Shown here one piece after another: positions 8,478-16,880 of a stretch of 64,000 nt of DNA. The stretch comes from an uncultured Eubacteriales bacterium (GTDB lineage Bacteria; Bacillota; Clostridia; Oscillospirales; Oscillospiraceae). The DNA is taken from contig URAZ01000002.1 of assembly GCA_900545925.1 (NCBI GenBank), positions 55,284 to 119,283 on the forward strand. Reading direction: 5' to 3'. The first letter of the stretch is position 1, and each line of letters starts with the position of its first letter. Both the position numbers and the translations under genes were made by a program. The notes under the pieces were generated by a model. It had not been told where the DNA came from, searched no databases, and worked only from the letters and a program-made list of their open reading frames with translations.

Positions 8478-9389
8478 TTATTTGCCGAAATTTGTGATAA
8501 TATCCACAATCTCCGCGCCGATGCGCTTCTGCGCCTCAACGGTGGCAGCGCCGATATGCGGCGTGCAGGAGACCATCGGATGGGAGTACAGCGCGGAGTT
8601 GGAGGCGGGCTCGTCGGCGTAGACGTCCAGACCAGCAGCACGGACCTTGCCGCTCTCGAGTGCGGCAAGCAGAGCGGCCTCGTCAACGTTGGTGCCGCGG
8701 GAGGTATTGATGATGCACACGCCGTCCTTCATCTTTGCGATGCGCTCTGCGTTAATCAGTGCGCCGCCGTCAACTGCCGGGGCATGGACGGAGATGAAGT
8801 CGGACTTGGCAAGCAGTTCGTCCATCTCGACATAGGGAATGCCCAGCTGCTCTTCGATGCCGGGGATGTGGAAGATATCGAAGGCGATGACAGTCATGCC
8901 GATAGCCTTGGCCATGACGCCCAGATGCTGGCCGATGCGGCCGAAGCCGACGATGCCGAGGGTCTTGCCCTGCAGTTCGATGCCCTTGCCGTAGGCCTTC
9001 TTTTCCCACTTGCCCTCGCGCATGGTGTGGCCCGCGATGGAAAGATAGCGTGCGCAGGAGAACATATGACCCATGGCCAGTTCTGCGACGGACTGAGAGG
9101 AAGCCTTCGGGGTGTTCTTGACGGTGATGCCGTTGGCCTCTGCATACTTGACATCGATGTTGTCAACGCCGACACCGCCGCGGATGATCAGCTTCAGCTT
9201 GCCGCCCTTGGCTTCATCGATGTGGTTCGCGCGAACCTTGGTCTTGGAGCGAACGACGACTGCGTCAAACTCACGCAGGGCTGCGCCCAGTTCTTCCGGA
9301 GCATAGAACTGCTCGACGACCTCGTGGCCTGCCTCGCGCAGCTGCGCCATTGCGGTCTTGTCCATTCCATCAGTTACGAGAATACGCAT
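8478..9389 (-). CDS. serA: D-3-phosphoglycerate dehydrogenase, short form
   Basis: 303 residues, a D-2-hydroxyacid dehydrogenase fold without the C-terminal ACT regulatory domain of long SerA forms. The NAD-binding motif is GIVGFGRIGQH. The catalytic Arg is in NTSRGTNVDE, the Glu in DVYADEP and the His in TPHIGAA. It would oxidise 3-phosphoglycerate to 3-phosphohydroxypyruvate in serine synthesis. The assignment to SerA rests on its place directly downstream of serC; by sequence alone another 2-hydroxyacid substrate is possible. Lacking ACT, it is probably not serine-inhibited. Confidence 0.85.
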   Translation of the reverse strand: MRILVTDGMDKTAMAQLREAGHEVVEQFYAPEELGAALREFDAVVVRSKTKVRANHIDEAKGGKLKLIIRGGVGVDNIDVKYAEANGITVKNTPKASSQSVAELAMGHMFSCARYLSIAGHTMREGKWEKKAYGKGIELQGKTLGIVGFGRIGQHLGVMAKAIGMTVIAFDIFHIPGIEEQLGIPYVEMDELLAKSDFISVHAPAVDGGALINAERIAKMKDGVCIINTSRGTNVDEAALLAALESGKVRAAGLDVYADEPASNSALYSHPMVSCTPHIGAATVEAQKRIGAEIVDIITNFGK

Positions 9390-9421
9390 GATAAAATCTC
9401 CTTATATTTGTTCTGTGAAAT

Positions 9422-9448
9422 AAGGCGCGACAGAATATGCCGCGCCTT
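9422..9448. promoter_or_regulatory. Hairpin between serC and serA
   Basis: Eight-bp arms AAGGCGCG/CGCGCCTT (9422-9429, 9441-9448) lie in the 69-bp serC-serA gap. There is no clear T-run. It may be a processing hairpin or attenuator that sets relative expression of the two genes. Confidence 0.4.
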
Positions 9449-9458
9449 GTAGGTTTTC

Positions 9459-10547
9459 TTATTTGCCGTAGTTGGCTTCAAAGTTCTTCAGGAATTCGAC
9501 GAGGGCTTCCACGCCTTCCTTGGGCATGGCGTTGTAGATGGAAGCGCGCAGGCCGCCGACGGACTTGTGGCCCTTGAGGTTGTCATAGCCGGCTGCCTTG
9601 GTAGCGGCGACGACTTCCTTGTCGAGATCGGCAGACCCGGTCACGAACGGGATGTTCATGAGGGAACGGAACTCAGGCTCGACGGTGCCCTTAAACATCT
9701 TGGAGGAATCCAGGAAGTCATAGAAGACCTTCGCCTTGTCGAGATTGCGCTTGTGCATCTCTTCGAGGCCGCCGATGGACTTGAGGTACTTGAAGACCTT
9801 GCCGCAGCAGTAGATCGCCCAGCAGTTCGGGGTGTTGTACATGGAGCCGGCGCCTGCGTGCGTGCTGTACTGCAGGTAGATGGGCAGATCCTTCAGATCG
9901 TCACGGATCAGATCCTCACGGACGATGACGACAACCATGCCGGCGGGGCCGACGTTCTTCTGCACGCCCGCGTAGATCATGCCGTAATCGGACACGTTGC
10001 AGGGCTTGGACAGGAACATGGAGGACTGGTCGGAAACAAGCACATGGCCCTTGGTGTTGGGCAGCTTGTTCCACGTCACGCCGTGGATCGTCTCGTTCTC
10101 GCAGATGTAGACGTAATCGGTGTCTTCGGGGATATCCAGATCGGAGCAGTCGGGAACATAGGTATAGTTCTTGTCCTTGCTGGAAGCGGCGACGATGACC
10201 TCGCCGACCTTCTTGGCTTCCGCAATGGCCTTCTTGGACCATGCGCCGGTCTCGATGTAGACGGCCTTGCCGTTCTTCATGAGGTTCATGGGGATCATGG
10301 AGAACTGGAGCGTTGCGCCGCCCTGAATGAACAGAACCTTATAGTTGTCGGGAATGCCCATGAGGTCGCGCAGATCCTGCTCGGCCTCGTCGATGATCTG
10401 CTGGAAAACAGGGGAACGGTGGCTCATTTCCATGACGCACATGCCGCTGCCGCGGTAGTTCATCATCTCGTCGCGGATCTCCTCCAGCACGGGTTCCGGC
10501 ATCATTGCGGGGCCGGCGGAGAAATTGAATGTACGACCATATTTCAT
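9459..10547 (-). CDS. serC: Phosphoserine aminotransferase
   Basis: 362 residues from the ATG at 10547, which has AGGAGG 7 nt upstream; the longer open frame has no such site. It is a class V PLP-dependent aminotransferase that converts 3-phosphohydroxypyruvate and glutamate to phosphoserine and 2-oxoglutarate. Landmarks are the N-terminal FNFSAGPAMMPEPVLEE, SHRSPVFQQI, the FIQGGATLQF segment, and the PLP lysine in AGVQKNVGPAGM. It is the first gene of a serC-serA operon. A third enzyme, phosphoserine phosphatase, is not obvious nearby. Confidence 0.95.
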   Translation of the reverse strand: MKYGRTFNFSAGPAMMPEPVLEEIRDEMMNYRGSGMCVMEMSHRSPVFQQIIDEAEQDLRDLMGIPDNYKVLFIQGGATLQFSMIPMNLMKNGKAVYIETGAWSKKAIAEAKKVGEVIVAASSKDKNYTYVPDCSDLDIPEDTDYVYICENETIHGVTWNKLPNTKGHVLVSDQSSMFLSKPCNVSDYGMIYAGVQKNVGPAGMVVVIVREDLIRDDLKDLPIYLQYSTHAGAGSMYNTPNCWAIYCCGKVFKYLKSIGGLEEMHKRNLDKAKVFYDFLDSSKMFKGTVEPEFRSLMNIPFVTGSADLDKEVVAATKAAGYDNLKGHKSVGGLRASIYNAMPKEGVEALVEFLKNFEANYGK

Positions 10548-10685
10548 GACTCTTTGCCTCCTGAACGTTGTGTTGTTGTTGAATGGAGTTGTTTCCTGAT
10601 TCCAAGTATATACCTTCCGCATCAAAGAATCAACCCATTTCTCAAAAAATTTTATCGAAACTCACAAATTTTTAGCAAGCTGTAT

Positions 10686-10727
10686 AAAAAGCCGGACGTT
10701 TCCCCCAAAAAACGGGAAAACGCCCGG
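10686..10727 (-). terminator. Rho-independent terminator after spoIIID
   Basis: Read on the minus strand, a stem built from CCGGGCGTTTTCCC and GGGAAACGTCCGG (10691-10727) is followed by TTTTT (10686-10690), 14 bp past the spoIIID stop. Confidence 0.8.
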
Positions 10728-10740
10728 AAAACGACAAGAT

Positions 10741-10989
10741 TCAGAACCCCTTATATTTCTTTCTCGTAGCCAGACCGCCGCGGATATGGCGTTCGGCTCT
10801 GTTCTGGTCGAGGATCTCCCGCACAGAAAGATACAGCGCGCGGTTTGCCAACGGCAGCCGCTCAGAAAGATCTTTATGCACAGTCGATTTGGAAAGTCCG
10901 AAGTGCTTTGCCGCCTGCCGAATGGTGGCGCGGTTTTCGATGATGTACACAGCCAGTTCCCTGGCTCTGGTGAGTAAGTCCTCTGTCAT
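10741..10989 (-). CDS. spoIIID: Sporulation transcriptional regulator SpoIIID
   Basis: 82 residues, matching the small DNA-binding protein that switches mother-cell gene expression after engulfment during endospore formation. The helix-turn-helix TIRQAAKHFGLSKSTVHKDL is followed by SERLP and the basic RHIRGGLATRKKYK region, both hallmarks of the family. It stands alone with its own terminator. This is the best single piece of evidence in the window that the organism forms endospores. Confidence 0.95.
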   Translation of the reverse strand: MTEDLLTRARELAVYIIENRATIRQAAKHFGLSKSTVHKDLSERLPLANRALYLSVREILDQNRAERHIRGGLATRKKYKGF

Positions 10990-11072
10990 ACGGGCACCTC
11001 CAGGCTGTGTATGCTATTGGAGTATATGCCTGCGGGCAGAGACGTATGAATCCGGTATCCGCAATCTGCCGC

Positions 11073-12251
11073 TTATACGATCTGAAGAATATCCCCCTTG
11101 AGATACAGCGACTGTTCGGAGGCGAGGCTGGCTGGGTGGTCCCGGGACTGAATGAGCGTTTCAAGCAGTCTTGCGTCGCGGCCTGCGTCCTGCGCGGCCT
11201 CACGAAGCATTTTGAGAAACAGTTCCGGCGTCATGAACTGGCTGCATGAGCAGGAGACAAGATATCCGCCGGGCTTTACAAGCTTCATACACTGCAAATT
11301 GAGTTCCTTATAGCCGCGATAGGCATTTTCCAGCGCCTTGCGGCTTTTGGCAAACGCGGGCGGGTCGCAGACAACGAGACCATACTGCCTCCCCTCCCGC
11401 ACATACTGCCGTGCAAGATCAAAGACGTTGGCGCAAGTGGTCGTGACGATATCCTGCACCCCGTTAAGCGCCGCGTTGCGCCGCACAAGCGCCAGCGCAT
11501 CCTCGGACACATCGACTGCCTCGACGCTTTTCGCACCATAAAGCGCCGCGTGGATGGAGAATCCGCCCGTGCAGCAGCAAAGATCGAGCACGTCCTGTCC
11601 GGGTGCGTAGGGCTTTAACCGTCCACGGTTTTCCTGCTGATCGAGAAAATGCCCGGTCTTCTGGCCGTTTGCGATCGAAACGAGCATATCCGCGGCGTGT
11701 TCCCGGATCACAAGTTCCTCCGGAACCGCGCCGTAAACGCACGCTTTGATCTGCGGCAGGCCTTCTTTTTCGCGCACAGGCAGATCGTCGCGCTCATAAA
11801 TGCCGCGCGGAGCGAACAGTTCTGCCAGAATCGAAATCAGTTCCGGCTTCCACCGCTCCAGTCCCAGGCAGGCGATCTGGAAGGATAAGCAGTCCGCAAA
11901 TTTATCGACCGTCAGCCCCGGCAGTCCGTCGGACTCGCCGAAGACGACGCGGCAGGAATCGGAAAAGCCCAGCGCCTGCCGCGCGCGCCACGCCGCTTCG
12001 ATCCGGCGGACAAAAAACGCGCGATCGATCGGTTCATTTTCATCCCGTGTCAGAACGCGGACGGCCAGCCGGGAGGCGGAATTGAAAAAACCGCGCGCGG
12101 CAAAGCGCTGGCGGCTGTCCAGCACGTCAACGACACAGCCGTCCGTGCAGATATCGTCCGCCCAGTCGAGTTCATTGTCATAGATCAGACGCTGCCCCTT
12201 CAGAACGCCGGCTTCCTCGCCGCGCCGCAGGCAGACCTTCGGATACTCCAT
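11073..12251 (-). CDS. Class I SAM-dependent rRNA methyltransferase (RlmI family)
   Basis: 392 residues, the usual length of RlmI-type 23S rRNA cytosine-C5 methyltransferases. An N-terminal PUA-like domain (about 1-75) is followed by a central EEHAD-like domain and a Rossmann methyltransferase domain with the SAM motif DLCCCTGGFS, the acidic EAVDVSEDAL, and the catalytic loop CDPPAFAKSRK. Near the C-terminus is SCSCSQFM. It is 3 bp from the upstream phosphoesterase gene, so the two are probably co-transcribed with the 14.8-kb gene. The exact target base is inferred from the family. Confidence 0.85.
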   Translation of the reverse strand: MEYPKVCLRRGEEAGVLKGQRLIYDNELDWADDICTDGCVVDVLDSRQRFAARGFFNSASRLAVRVLTRDENEPIDRAFFVRRIEAAWRARQALGFSDSCRVVFGESDGLPGLTVDKFADCLSFQIACLGLERWKPELISILAELFAPRGIYERDDLPVREKEGLPQIKACVYGAVPEELVIREHAADMLVSIANGQKTGHFLDQQENRGRLKPYAPGQDVLDLCCCTGGFSIHAALYGAKSVEAVDVSEDALALVRRNAALNGVQDIVTTTCANVFDLARQYVREGRQYGLVVCDPPAFAKSRKALENAYRGYKELNLQCMKLVKPGGYLVSCSCSQFMTPELFLKMLREAAQDAGRDARLLETLIQSRDHPASLASEQSLYLKGDILQIV

Positions 12252-12254
12252 AAT

Positions 12255-12845
12255 TTATACCTCCAGCGTATAGCGCTCACAGGCGTTGATAATCGTCGTG
12301 TCCCCGCGCCGGAGCATGCGGGCAATGTCGCGGCCATACTCCATATGCACATGACCATGGATGAAATAGCGTGGCTTATACCGGTCGAGCAGCGGCAAAA
12401 ACGCCTCGAAGCCCATATGCGCGTAATCGTCCCCGTCGCCGACGCCCCGTACCGGGGCGTGCGCCACCACGATGTCCACGCCGCCTGCCCGGCGGATCTT
12501 CCAGCCGAGCTTCCAGATGCGGTTTTTCATCTCGCGCTCGGAATATTGATTCTTGCCGCCCGAATACAGGCGGCTTCCGCCCAGCCCCGCAATGCGCAGG
12601 CCGTTGAACACGACCAGCTTATCTTCAATGCAGTCGCAGCCCTCCGGCGGACGCCTGTCATAATTGCCGTCGTGGTTGCCGCGCACATAATAAAGCGGCG
12701 CGCGGCCAAGCGTAGCCAGAAATGACAGATACTCCGCCTTCAAATCGCCGCAGGAGAGCATGAGGTCGTACTCGCTCAGCCGTCCCGGCTGGTAATAGTC
12801 CCAAAGATAGGGGCTTTCTTTATCGGCAAGCAGCAGAAGCTTCAA
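12255..12845 (-). CDS. Metallophosphoesterase
   Basis: 196 residues of the calcineurin-like phosphoesterase fold. Visible metal motifs are SCGDL (GD), RGNHDG (GNH), VVAHAP and the C-terminal HGHVH. The usual N-terminal DxH motif is replaced by LLADKES, so one metal site may be altered. The start overlaps the end of the upstream BMP-like gene by 4 bp, and the stop is 3 bp before the methyltransferase gene. The substrate is unknown; small relatives act on cyclic nucleotides or phosphodiesters. Confidence 0.75.
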   Translation of the reverse strand: MKLLLLADKESPYLWDYYQPGRLSEYDLMLSCGDLKAEYLSFLATLGRAPLYYVRGNHDGNYDRRPPEGCDCIEDKLVVFNGLRIAGLGGSRLYSGGKNQYSEREMKNRIWKLGWKIRRAGGVDIVVAHAPVRGVGDGDDYAHMGFEAFLPLLDRYKPRYFIHGHVHMEYGRDIARMLRRGDTTIINACERYTLEV

Positions 12846-14791
12846 AGCAGCGGCCCCCTTTTCTCCGGCTGGAGCGTCTCACGGTACAATCCCAGCAGAC
12901 GCACCATCGGCTTTGCCATCGGCAGCAGATCGTCATACTGCGGGATGCTGCCGTGCACATTGGCGCACAGCCAGTCCATATGCAGAATTTCCTCCGGCGG
13001 GAGCCAACGATCGCCGTTGTTTCGCACGGTGCCTGTCTGGTCGGTGATGTGCCGGTAGAAGGGCGCAAGTTCGCCGTGAATCAGCGCAGCGCGCAGAATC
13101 CGCACCAGTTCGCGCGGGCCGTCCGGCAGCGCTTCCATCATCCGCACGTCCACCGCAGCGTTTGCAAAGCCCCACCAGTAATTAACCGCCGCTGCGGCGC
13201 TCAACTCGTCCCAGCCGCCGCGCAGGATGCTGCGCGCCAGCCGGATATAGACCTCGCCCCAGTTCCACACCGGAAGCGCAGTGCAGACAGGCCCTGCCTC
13301 CTGCGCCAGACACAGACCGCGCCAGTCCGGGCTGTCGCCCGTCCCTGGCAGGTCGCGTGCGCAGATCACACGCAGCCCTTCCTGCGCAAGACGCGCAGCA
13401 GGCGAAGATTCACAGCACGACCAGCGCAGTTCAATCCAAGCGCGCGGATTTGTCAGCTGCGCGCCGAGAGCAAAGGCGTTGATTGCCGCAGGCGTCCCGA
13501 AAATCGGCCCGTCGGCCACATAGCCGATGCGGCCGTCCTCCGCCAGCGCGCCGGCGATCACGCCGAGCAGGAATTTCGCCTCATAAATGCGGCTGTAATA
13601 GGTCCGGACGCCTGGGTACGGCATATCGACCGAGCAGTTGAGAAATCGGATCCCCGGGTATTTGGGCGCAAGTTTGCGGCAGGCGAAGATCAGCGGCACA
13701 GTCGTCGTGAAAATGACCTGTGCACCGTCTGAAACGGCCTGCTCCAGTGCGTCCTCGGCGCAGGGATAGTCCTCTGCAAGATAGGACCTGACCAAGACGG
13801 TGTCGCCGAGTGCCTGCTCCAGCTGCTGCCGTCCCTTGTCGTGCTCCCGGATCCACGGGCTTTTCTCCGGTGCACATTCATGCACAAACGCCACGCGGAG
13901 CGTCCCGCCGGGGATCATCCGCCCAGCAAGCAGGCCCAGCAGGCCGGAGCCGGACGCTTCCGGCTCTGCATCGGTCTGCATTTCAATCTTTCCGCCCCGC
14001 GCGTAGGCGGTCAACTCCGTCCAAACTGCGCGGATGGATTTTTCCAGTTCCGCAGGCCCCAGTACGCGCAGATCGCCCAGCGTATAGGTGTGCAGCCACA
14101 CCAGAAGCGCTTCCGCCGTCGTGACCGGCGGCTCCTGGCTGAGTTTGTAGTAGGCCGTGCGGAAGGTATAGAACGCGGTCAGAAACGCGCGTTTTTCCCG
14201 CTCTGACCAGATGTGGTCGGCGTCAAAGCCCAGCGCGGCCTGCAGCTTGGGATAGTCGCCGACGCGGTTGAAATGCACCTGATACAGGCCGCACAGCCCG
14301 TAAAAGTGCAGAAATTCATAATAGACCCGCACGGCCGGATCGTCGGAATAGACCGGCAGAACGCGCGTGACATAGGCACGGATGGTCGGCGCGTCAAAGC
14401 TTTTGAGGACACTCACGCGCTTGTTGCCCTCCTGCACATAGAAGCTTCCCATGTATTCAAAGCACCGGATGGGATCCGTGATGCCGGTGTCGCCCAGATG
14501 CGCCTCGCAGAGTGCGACCCACTTTCCCGCGAACTCCGTTCCAAGGTCCAGCAGCGGCATAAAATTCGCGGCAAACGCCGCCTGCCGCCCTGCCGTATTC
14601 GTGCCGATGATCTGCGCAATGGGGATATCCAGAACGCCGAGATCCACACGGCCGGCCACCGCGCAGTCGCGCAGCCGTTCCTCCAGCACCTGCGGATACG
14701 GATAGCGTCCGCGGTGCACACACTCGCGGTAGCATTTCTGTCCGGCCTTAAGCGCCTGCCGGAACTGCTGAATCGCTTCTTGTCTGCTCAT
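12842..14791 (-). CDS. Cytosolic ParB-like / BMP (PnrA-like) fusion protein
   Basis: 649 residues from the ATG at 14791, which has a G-rich site 9 nt upstream; a GTG at 14800 is an alternative. There is no signal peptide or lipobox, unlike normal BMP-family ABC binding proteins. The first 200 residues contain YVQEGNKRVSVLKSF, which resembles the ParB/sulfiredoxin motif EGN-R. Residues of about 300 onward look like a BMP/PnrA domain (LRVAFVHECAPEKSPW, RIGYVADGPIFGTPAAINAFALGAQ). BMP domains bind nucleosides, so a nucleoside-sensing cytosolic protein is possible. The function is not established. Confidence 0.6.
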   Translation of the reverse strand: MSRQEAIQQFRQALKAGQKCYRECVHRGRYPYPQVLEERLRDCAVAGRVDLGVLDIPIAQIIGTNTAGRQAAFAANFMPLLDLGTEFAGKWVALCEAHLGDTGITDPIRCFEYMGSFYVQEGNKRVSVLKSFDAPTIRAYVTRVLPVYSDDPAVRVYYEFLHFYGLCGLYQVHFNRVGDYPKLQAALGFDADHIWSEREKRAFLTAFYTFRTAYYKLSQEPPVTTAEALLVWLHTYTLGDLRVLGPAELEKSIRAVWTELTAYARGGKIEMQTDAEPEASGSGLLGLLAGRMIPGGTLRVAFVHECAPEKSPWIREHDKGRQQLEQALGDTVLVRSYLAEDYPCAEDALEQAVSDGAQVIFTTTVPLIFACRKLAPKYPGIRFLNCSVDMPYPGVRTYYSRIYEAKFLLGVIAGALAEDGRIGYVADGPIFGTPAAINAFALGAQLTNPRAWIELRWSCCESSPAARLAQEGLRVICARDLPGTGDSPDWRGLCLAQEAGPVCTALPVWNWGEVYIRLARSILRGGWDELSAAAAVNYWWGFANAAVDVRMMEALPDGPRELVRILRAALIHGELAPFYRHITDQTGTVRNNGDRWLPPEEILHMDWLCANVHGSIPQYDDLLPMAKPMVRLLGLYRETLQPEKRGPLL

Positions 14792-14871
14792 ATCAAGCAC
14801 CCCCCTCTTTGGTTTTCGCCCCTATTTTCCTACGGCATATGAAAAAAGTCAATCAGATTTTCCGCTGCCCG

Positions 14872-15431
14872 CTATCCGGCCAAAACAGCTTTCACGACAT
14901 TGATGACTCCCGCGAGTACCATTATCAGAATTGGGCTCAGCTTTGTTTTGCGCAGCAGCAGCAAGCAGCCTGCAAAAAGCAGCAGCATCGTCCAATTTGT
15001 CTCGGCAAGCGTCACCGGCCCCCATCCCAGAAAGCATTTACCAGAAGCAGCACACCGGCCGATGCGATCATCGCAACCACAGCCGGACGCAGTGTGCCGA
15101 GAATGCCCTGCAGGATGGACAAATTGCGATATTTCAGATAGAGTCTGGCAATGCAGGTCACCAAAATACACGCGGGCAAAATCACACCGGCTGTCGCGGC
15201 CAGCGCACCGGGGAACCCAGCAAGCTTTGTGCCGACGAAGGTTGCCGCGTTCACCGCGATCGGACCGGGCGTCATTTCCGCAATGGTCACAAGATCTGCA
15301 AATTCCTGTACGCTCAGCCAACCGTTCCGGGCAACAAGCTGCTCCTGAAGAAGCGGCATCGCCGCGTAGCCGCCGCCGAAGCTGAACAGGCCGATCTGCA
15401 GAAAACTCAGAAAAAGTTGCGGTGTGATCAT
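14872..15431 (-). pseudogene. Chromate transporter family half-protein, frameshifted
   Basis: Begins with an ATG at 15431 overlapping the stop of the neighbour (ATGA). It encodes FSFGGGYAAMPLLQEQ, the GWLSVQEFADLVTIAEMTPGP motif and two to three membrane segments, all typical of a short ChrA-like half (CHR family). The frame ends early at NAFWDGGR, but the next frame continues naturally from PVTLAETNW through LLLFAGCLLLLRKTKL to a stop at 14872. Adding one G to the five-G run at 15019-15023 restores a full protein of about 186 residues. Transport of chromate or sulfate-like anions is only a family inference. Confidence 0.65.
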
Positions 15432-16007
15432 CTCCGGTTCCTCCTGCGTGCAAGCAGCGTCCGGACAATACCGAGCACAATACAACAGAGAATAATGTAA
15501 ACGACGTTCACATGGAAAAAGCAGGCAGCCAGAAACGCACCAAGCATGATTCCTATCGACACGGTATTTTTCTGCCGGACGGCATCCGTCCCCATATCCC
15601 ACACCACAGACGCGATGACCGCACCGACGCCTGCCTGCATACCAGCCAGCAGCTGCGAAAGCAGGAGATTGCTGCGGAAACGCTCATATAAGAACGAAAG
15701 GACTGTAAGGATGAGAAACGGCGGAAGAATCGTTGCGATAATTGCAACCAGTGCGCCAGAGATCCCCGCAAGCTTATACCCTACGACGATCGCACCGTTC
15801 ACAGCAATCGCTCCCGGCGCGGACTGCGCAATGGCGATCAAATCCAGCATTTCATCCTCTTCGATCCAATGGTATTCATCCACAAACTTCTTTTTCATAA
15901 GCGAGACAATCACATATCCGCCGCCAAACGTGAATGCGCTGAGATACAGCGTGGAGAAAAACAGCGTCCATACTGCCGCTGGGGCTGCTCTGCGTATTAT
16001 CGACCAT
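15428..16007 (-). pseudogene. Chromate transporter family half-protein, N-terminal frameshift
   Basis: The partner CHR half-gene, upstream of and overlapping the second. The main frame contains WTLFFSTLYLSAFTFGGGY, then the motif WIEEDEMLDLIAIAQSAPGAIAV and four membrane segments. That frame has no start codon before a TAA. A plausible ATG at 16007 opens MVDNTQSSPSGS in another frame, and a single indel near 15970 would join them. No good ribosome site precedes 16007. Either the gene is broken or the sequence has an error; both genes of the pair show this. Confidence 0.6.
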
Positions 16008-16293
16008 TACATTGACAATCTTTGAGGCTCAAATATGGAAGATAAATTCTATCCTTGCAGCGATTGCTGCTGACGGCAGTTACGGCACCGGGTGAGGATG
16101 CTTATTCCCGGCACCTGCGGCTGACAACTTACGCGCATCAGACCGTGCGTGTCGATGCTGACATTGTGATTCCCCCCGGCGGTATGGTCATGATCACAAG
16201 CCCTCACGGGGTCGCGGGGGCAGTTAAAGTGCGCAAACCGCTCCCGGATGGAACACTCCGCTGCAAGCCGCATAAGAAAAAGGACAAAGTTTG
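16008..16293. other. Gap with a coding remnant
   Basis: No intact gene. On the plus strand, an open stretch (about 16091-16294) reads LRLTTYAHQTVRVDADIVIPPGG and ends PHKKKDKV just before a strong terminator, so it is probably the 3' end of a lost gene. I do not recognise the family. Confidence 0.4.
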
Positions 16294-16330
16294 ATCCCAC
16301 ACGCAAGATGGCCGCGTGTGGGATTTTTTT
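16294..16330 (+). terminator. Rho-independent terminator
   Basis: Arms ATCCCACACGC and GCGTGTGGGAT (16294-16304, 16314-16324) are followed by a run of seven T. It ends a coding remnant whose gene is otherwise lost. Confidence 0.8.
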
Positions 16331-16800
16331 AACCTCATTTTTCACTTTTCAAAAATCCCATCGCCCTCGCCTATGGCGGAGAAGCCGTCGAGCAAACCAG
16401 TCTCGCCGTCGGCGATGTCGTAAAGTTGGGCGTCAAGCAGCTTCGCGTAATAGGGCTGCCGGGCAGCGACTACTATGCGGAGGTCTGCTCCATACTGAAA
16501 AGGATGCAGACACCGCCGCCTTTGAAATATGGCCGGACGGCTGATGCGGAGAAAATCCCTGCACACAGTGGCTTTCTTACCGCCAGAGCAGTCAGGAGAT
16601 GGCGGAGAACCTTGCCCAAATCAAAATGCTCTGGGAGGGCGCATATTACGGCATCCTTGCCTCGGTGACCGGCGCAGCGCCGGGCTATGTCTGCTGCATC
16701 TTCGTCGGCGCGGCACAGACAGACACCTTGCAGCCATCCCGCTGTGTGCCATTTCCAGGATGCGCATTGCGGACTCCATTGAAACGGTAGAATAACATAC
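16331..16800 (+). other. Gap with degraded coding fragments
   Basis: No intact gene. Two adjacent plus-strand frames hold protein-like stretches: YGGEAVEQTSLAVGDVVKLG, then VIGLPGSDYYAEVCSILKRM (about 16370-16510), and in another frame EMAENLAQIKMLWEGAYYGI, then LASVTGAAPGYVC (about 16590-16700). They look like parts of one frameshifted gene or of two truncated ones from a mobile element. I do not recognise the families. Confidence 0.4.
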
Positions 16801-16803
16801 CGC

Positions 16804-16832
16804 TTGACAAATCACGTCCCACAAGACACAAT
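16804..16832 (+). promoter_or_regulatory. Promoter of the first TetR gene
   Basis: TTGACA at 16804-16809 and CACAAT at 16827-16832 are 17 bp apart. The -10 element runs into the palindrome that follows, so a bound repressor would block the promoter. Confidence 0.6.
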
Positions 16833-16865
16833 AACACTGCGTTATATATAACGCAGTGTTATTGT
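16828..16865. promoter_or_regulatory. 38-bp perfect palindrome, probable TetR operator
   Basis: The half site ACAATAACACTGCGTTATA is followed at once by its exact reverse complement. It lies between the -10 box and the ATG of a TetR-family gene, the usual place for an autoregulatory operator. Confidence 0.75.
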
Positions 16866-16880
16866 ACAAGGATGGTGCTT

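Noticed and set aside
6932..8497. 521-codon open frame on the plus strand
   Set aside because: It lies antisense to gdhA, whose 450 residues match the enzyme throughout; the frame is a GC-rich shadow without family features.
10548..10690. T-box leader before serC
   Set aside because: No specifier-loop or T-box sequence could be seen.
9567..10769. 400-codon open frame on the plus strand
   Set aside because: Antisense to serC and its leader; composition is that of a reversed coding frame.
14872..15480. A 202-codon gene in one frame
   Set aside because: Only the C-terminal 50 residues look natural; the first part is a shadow of the chromate transporter frame. I treat the two frames as one frameshifted gene.
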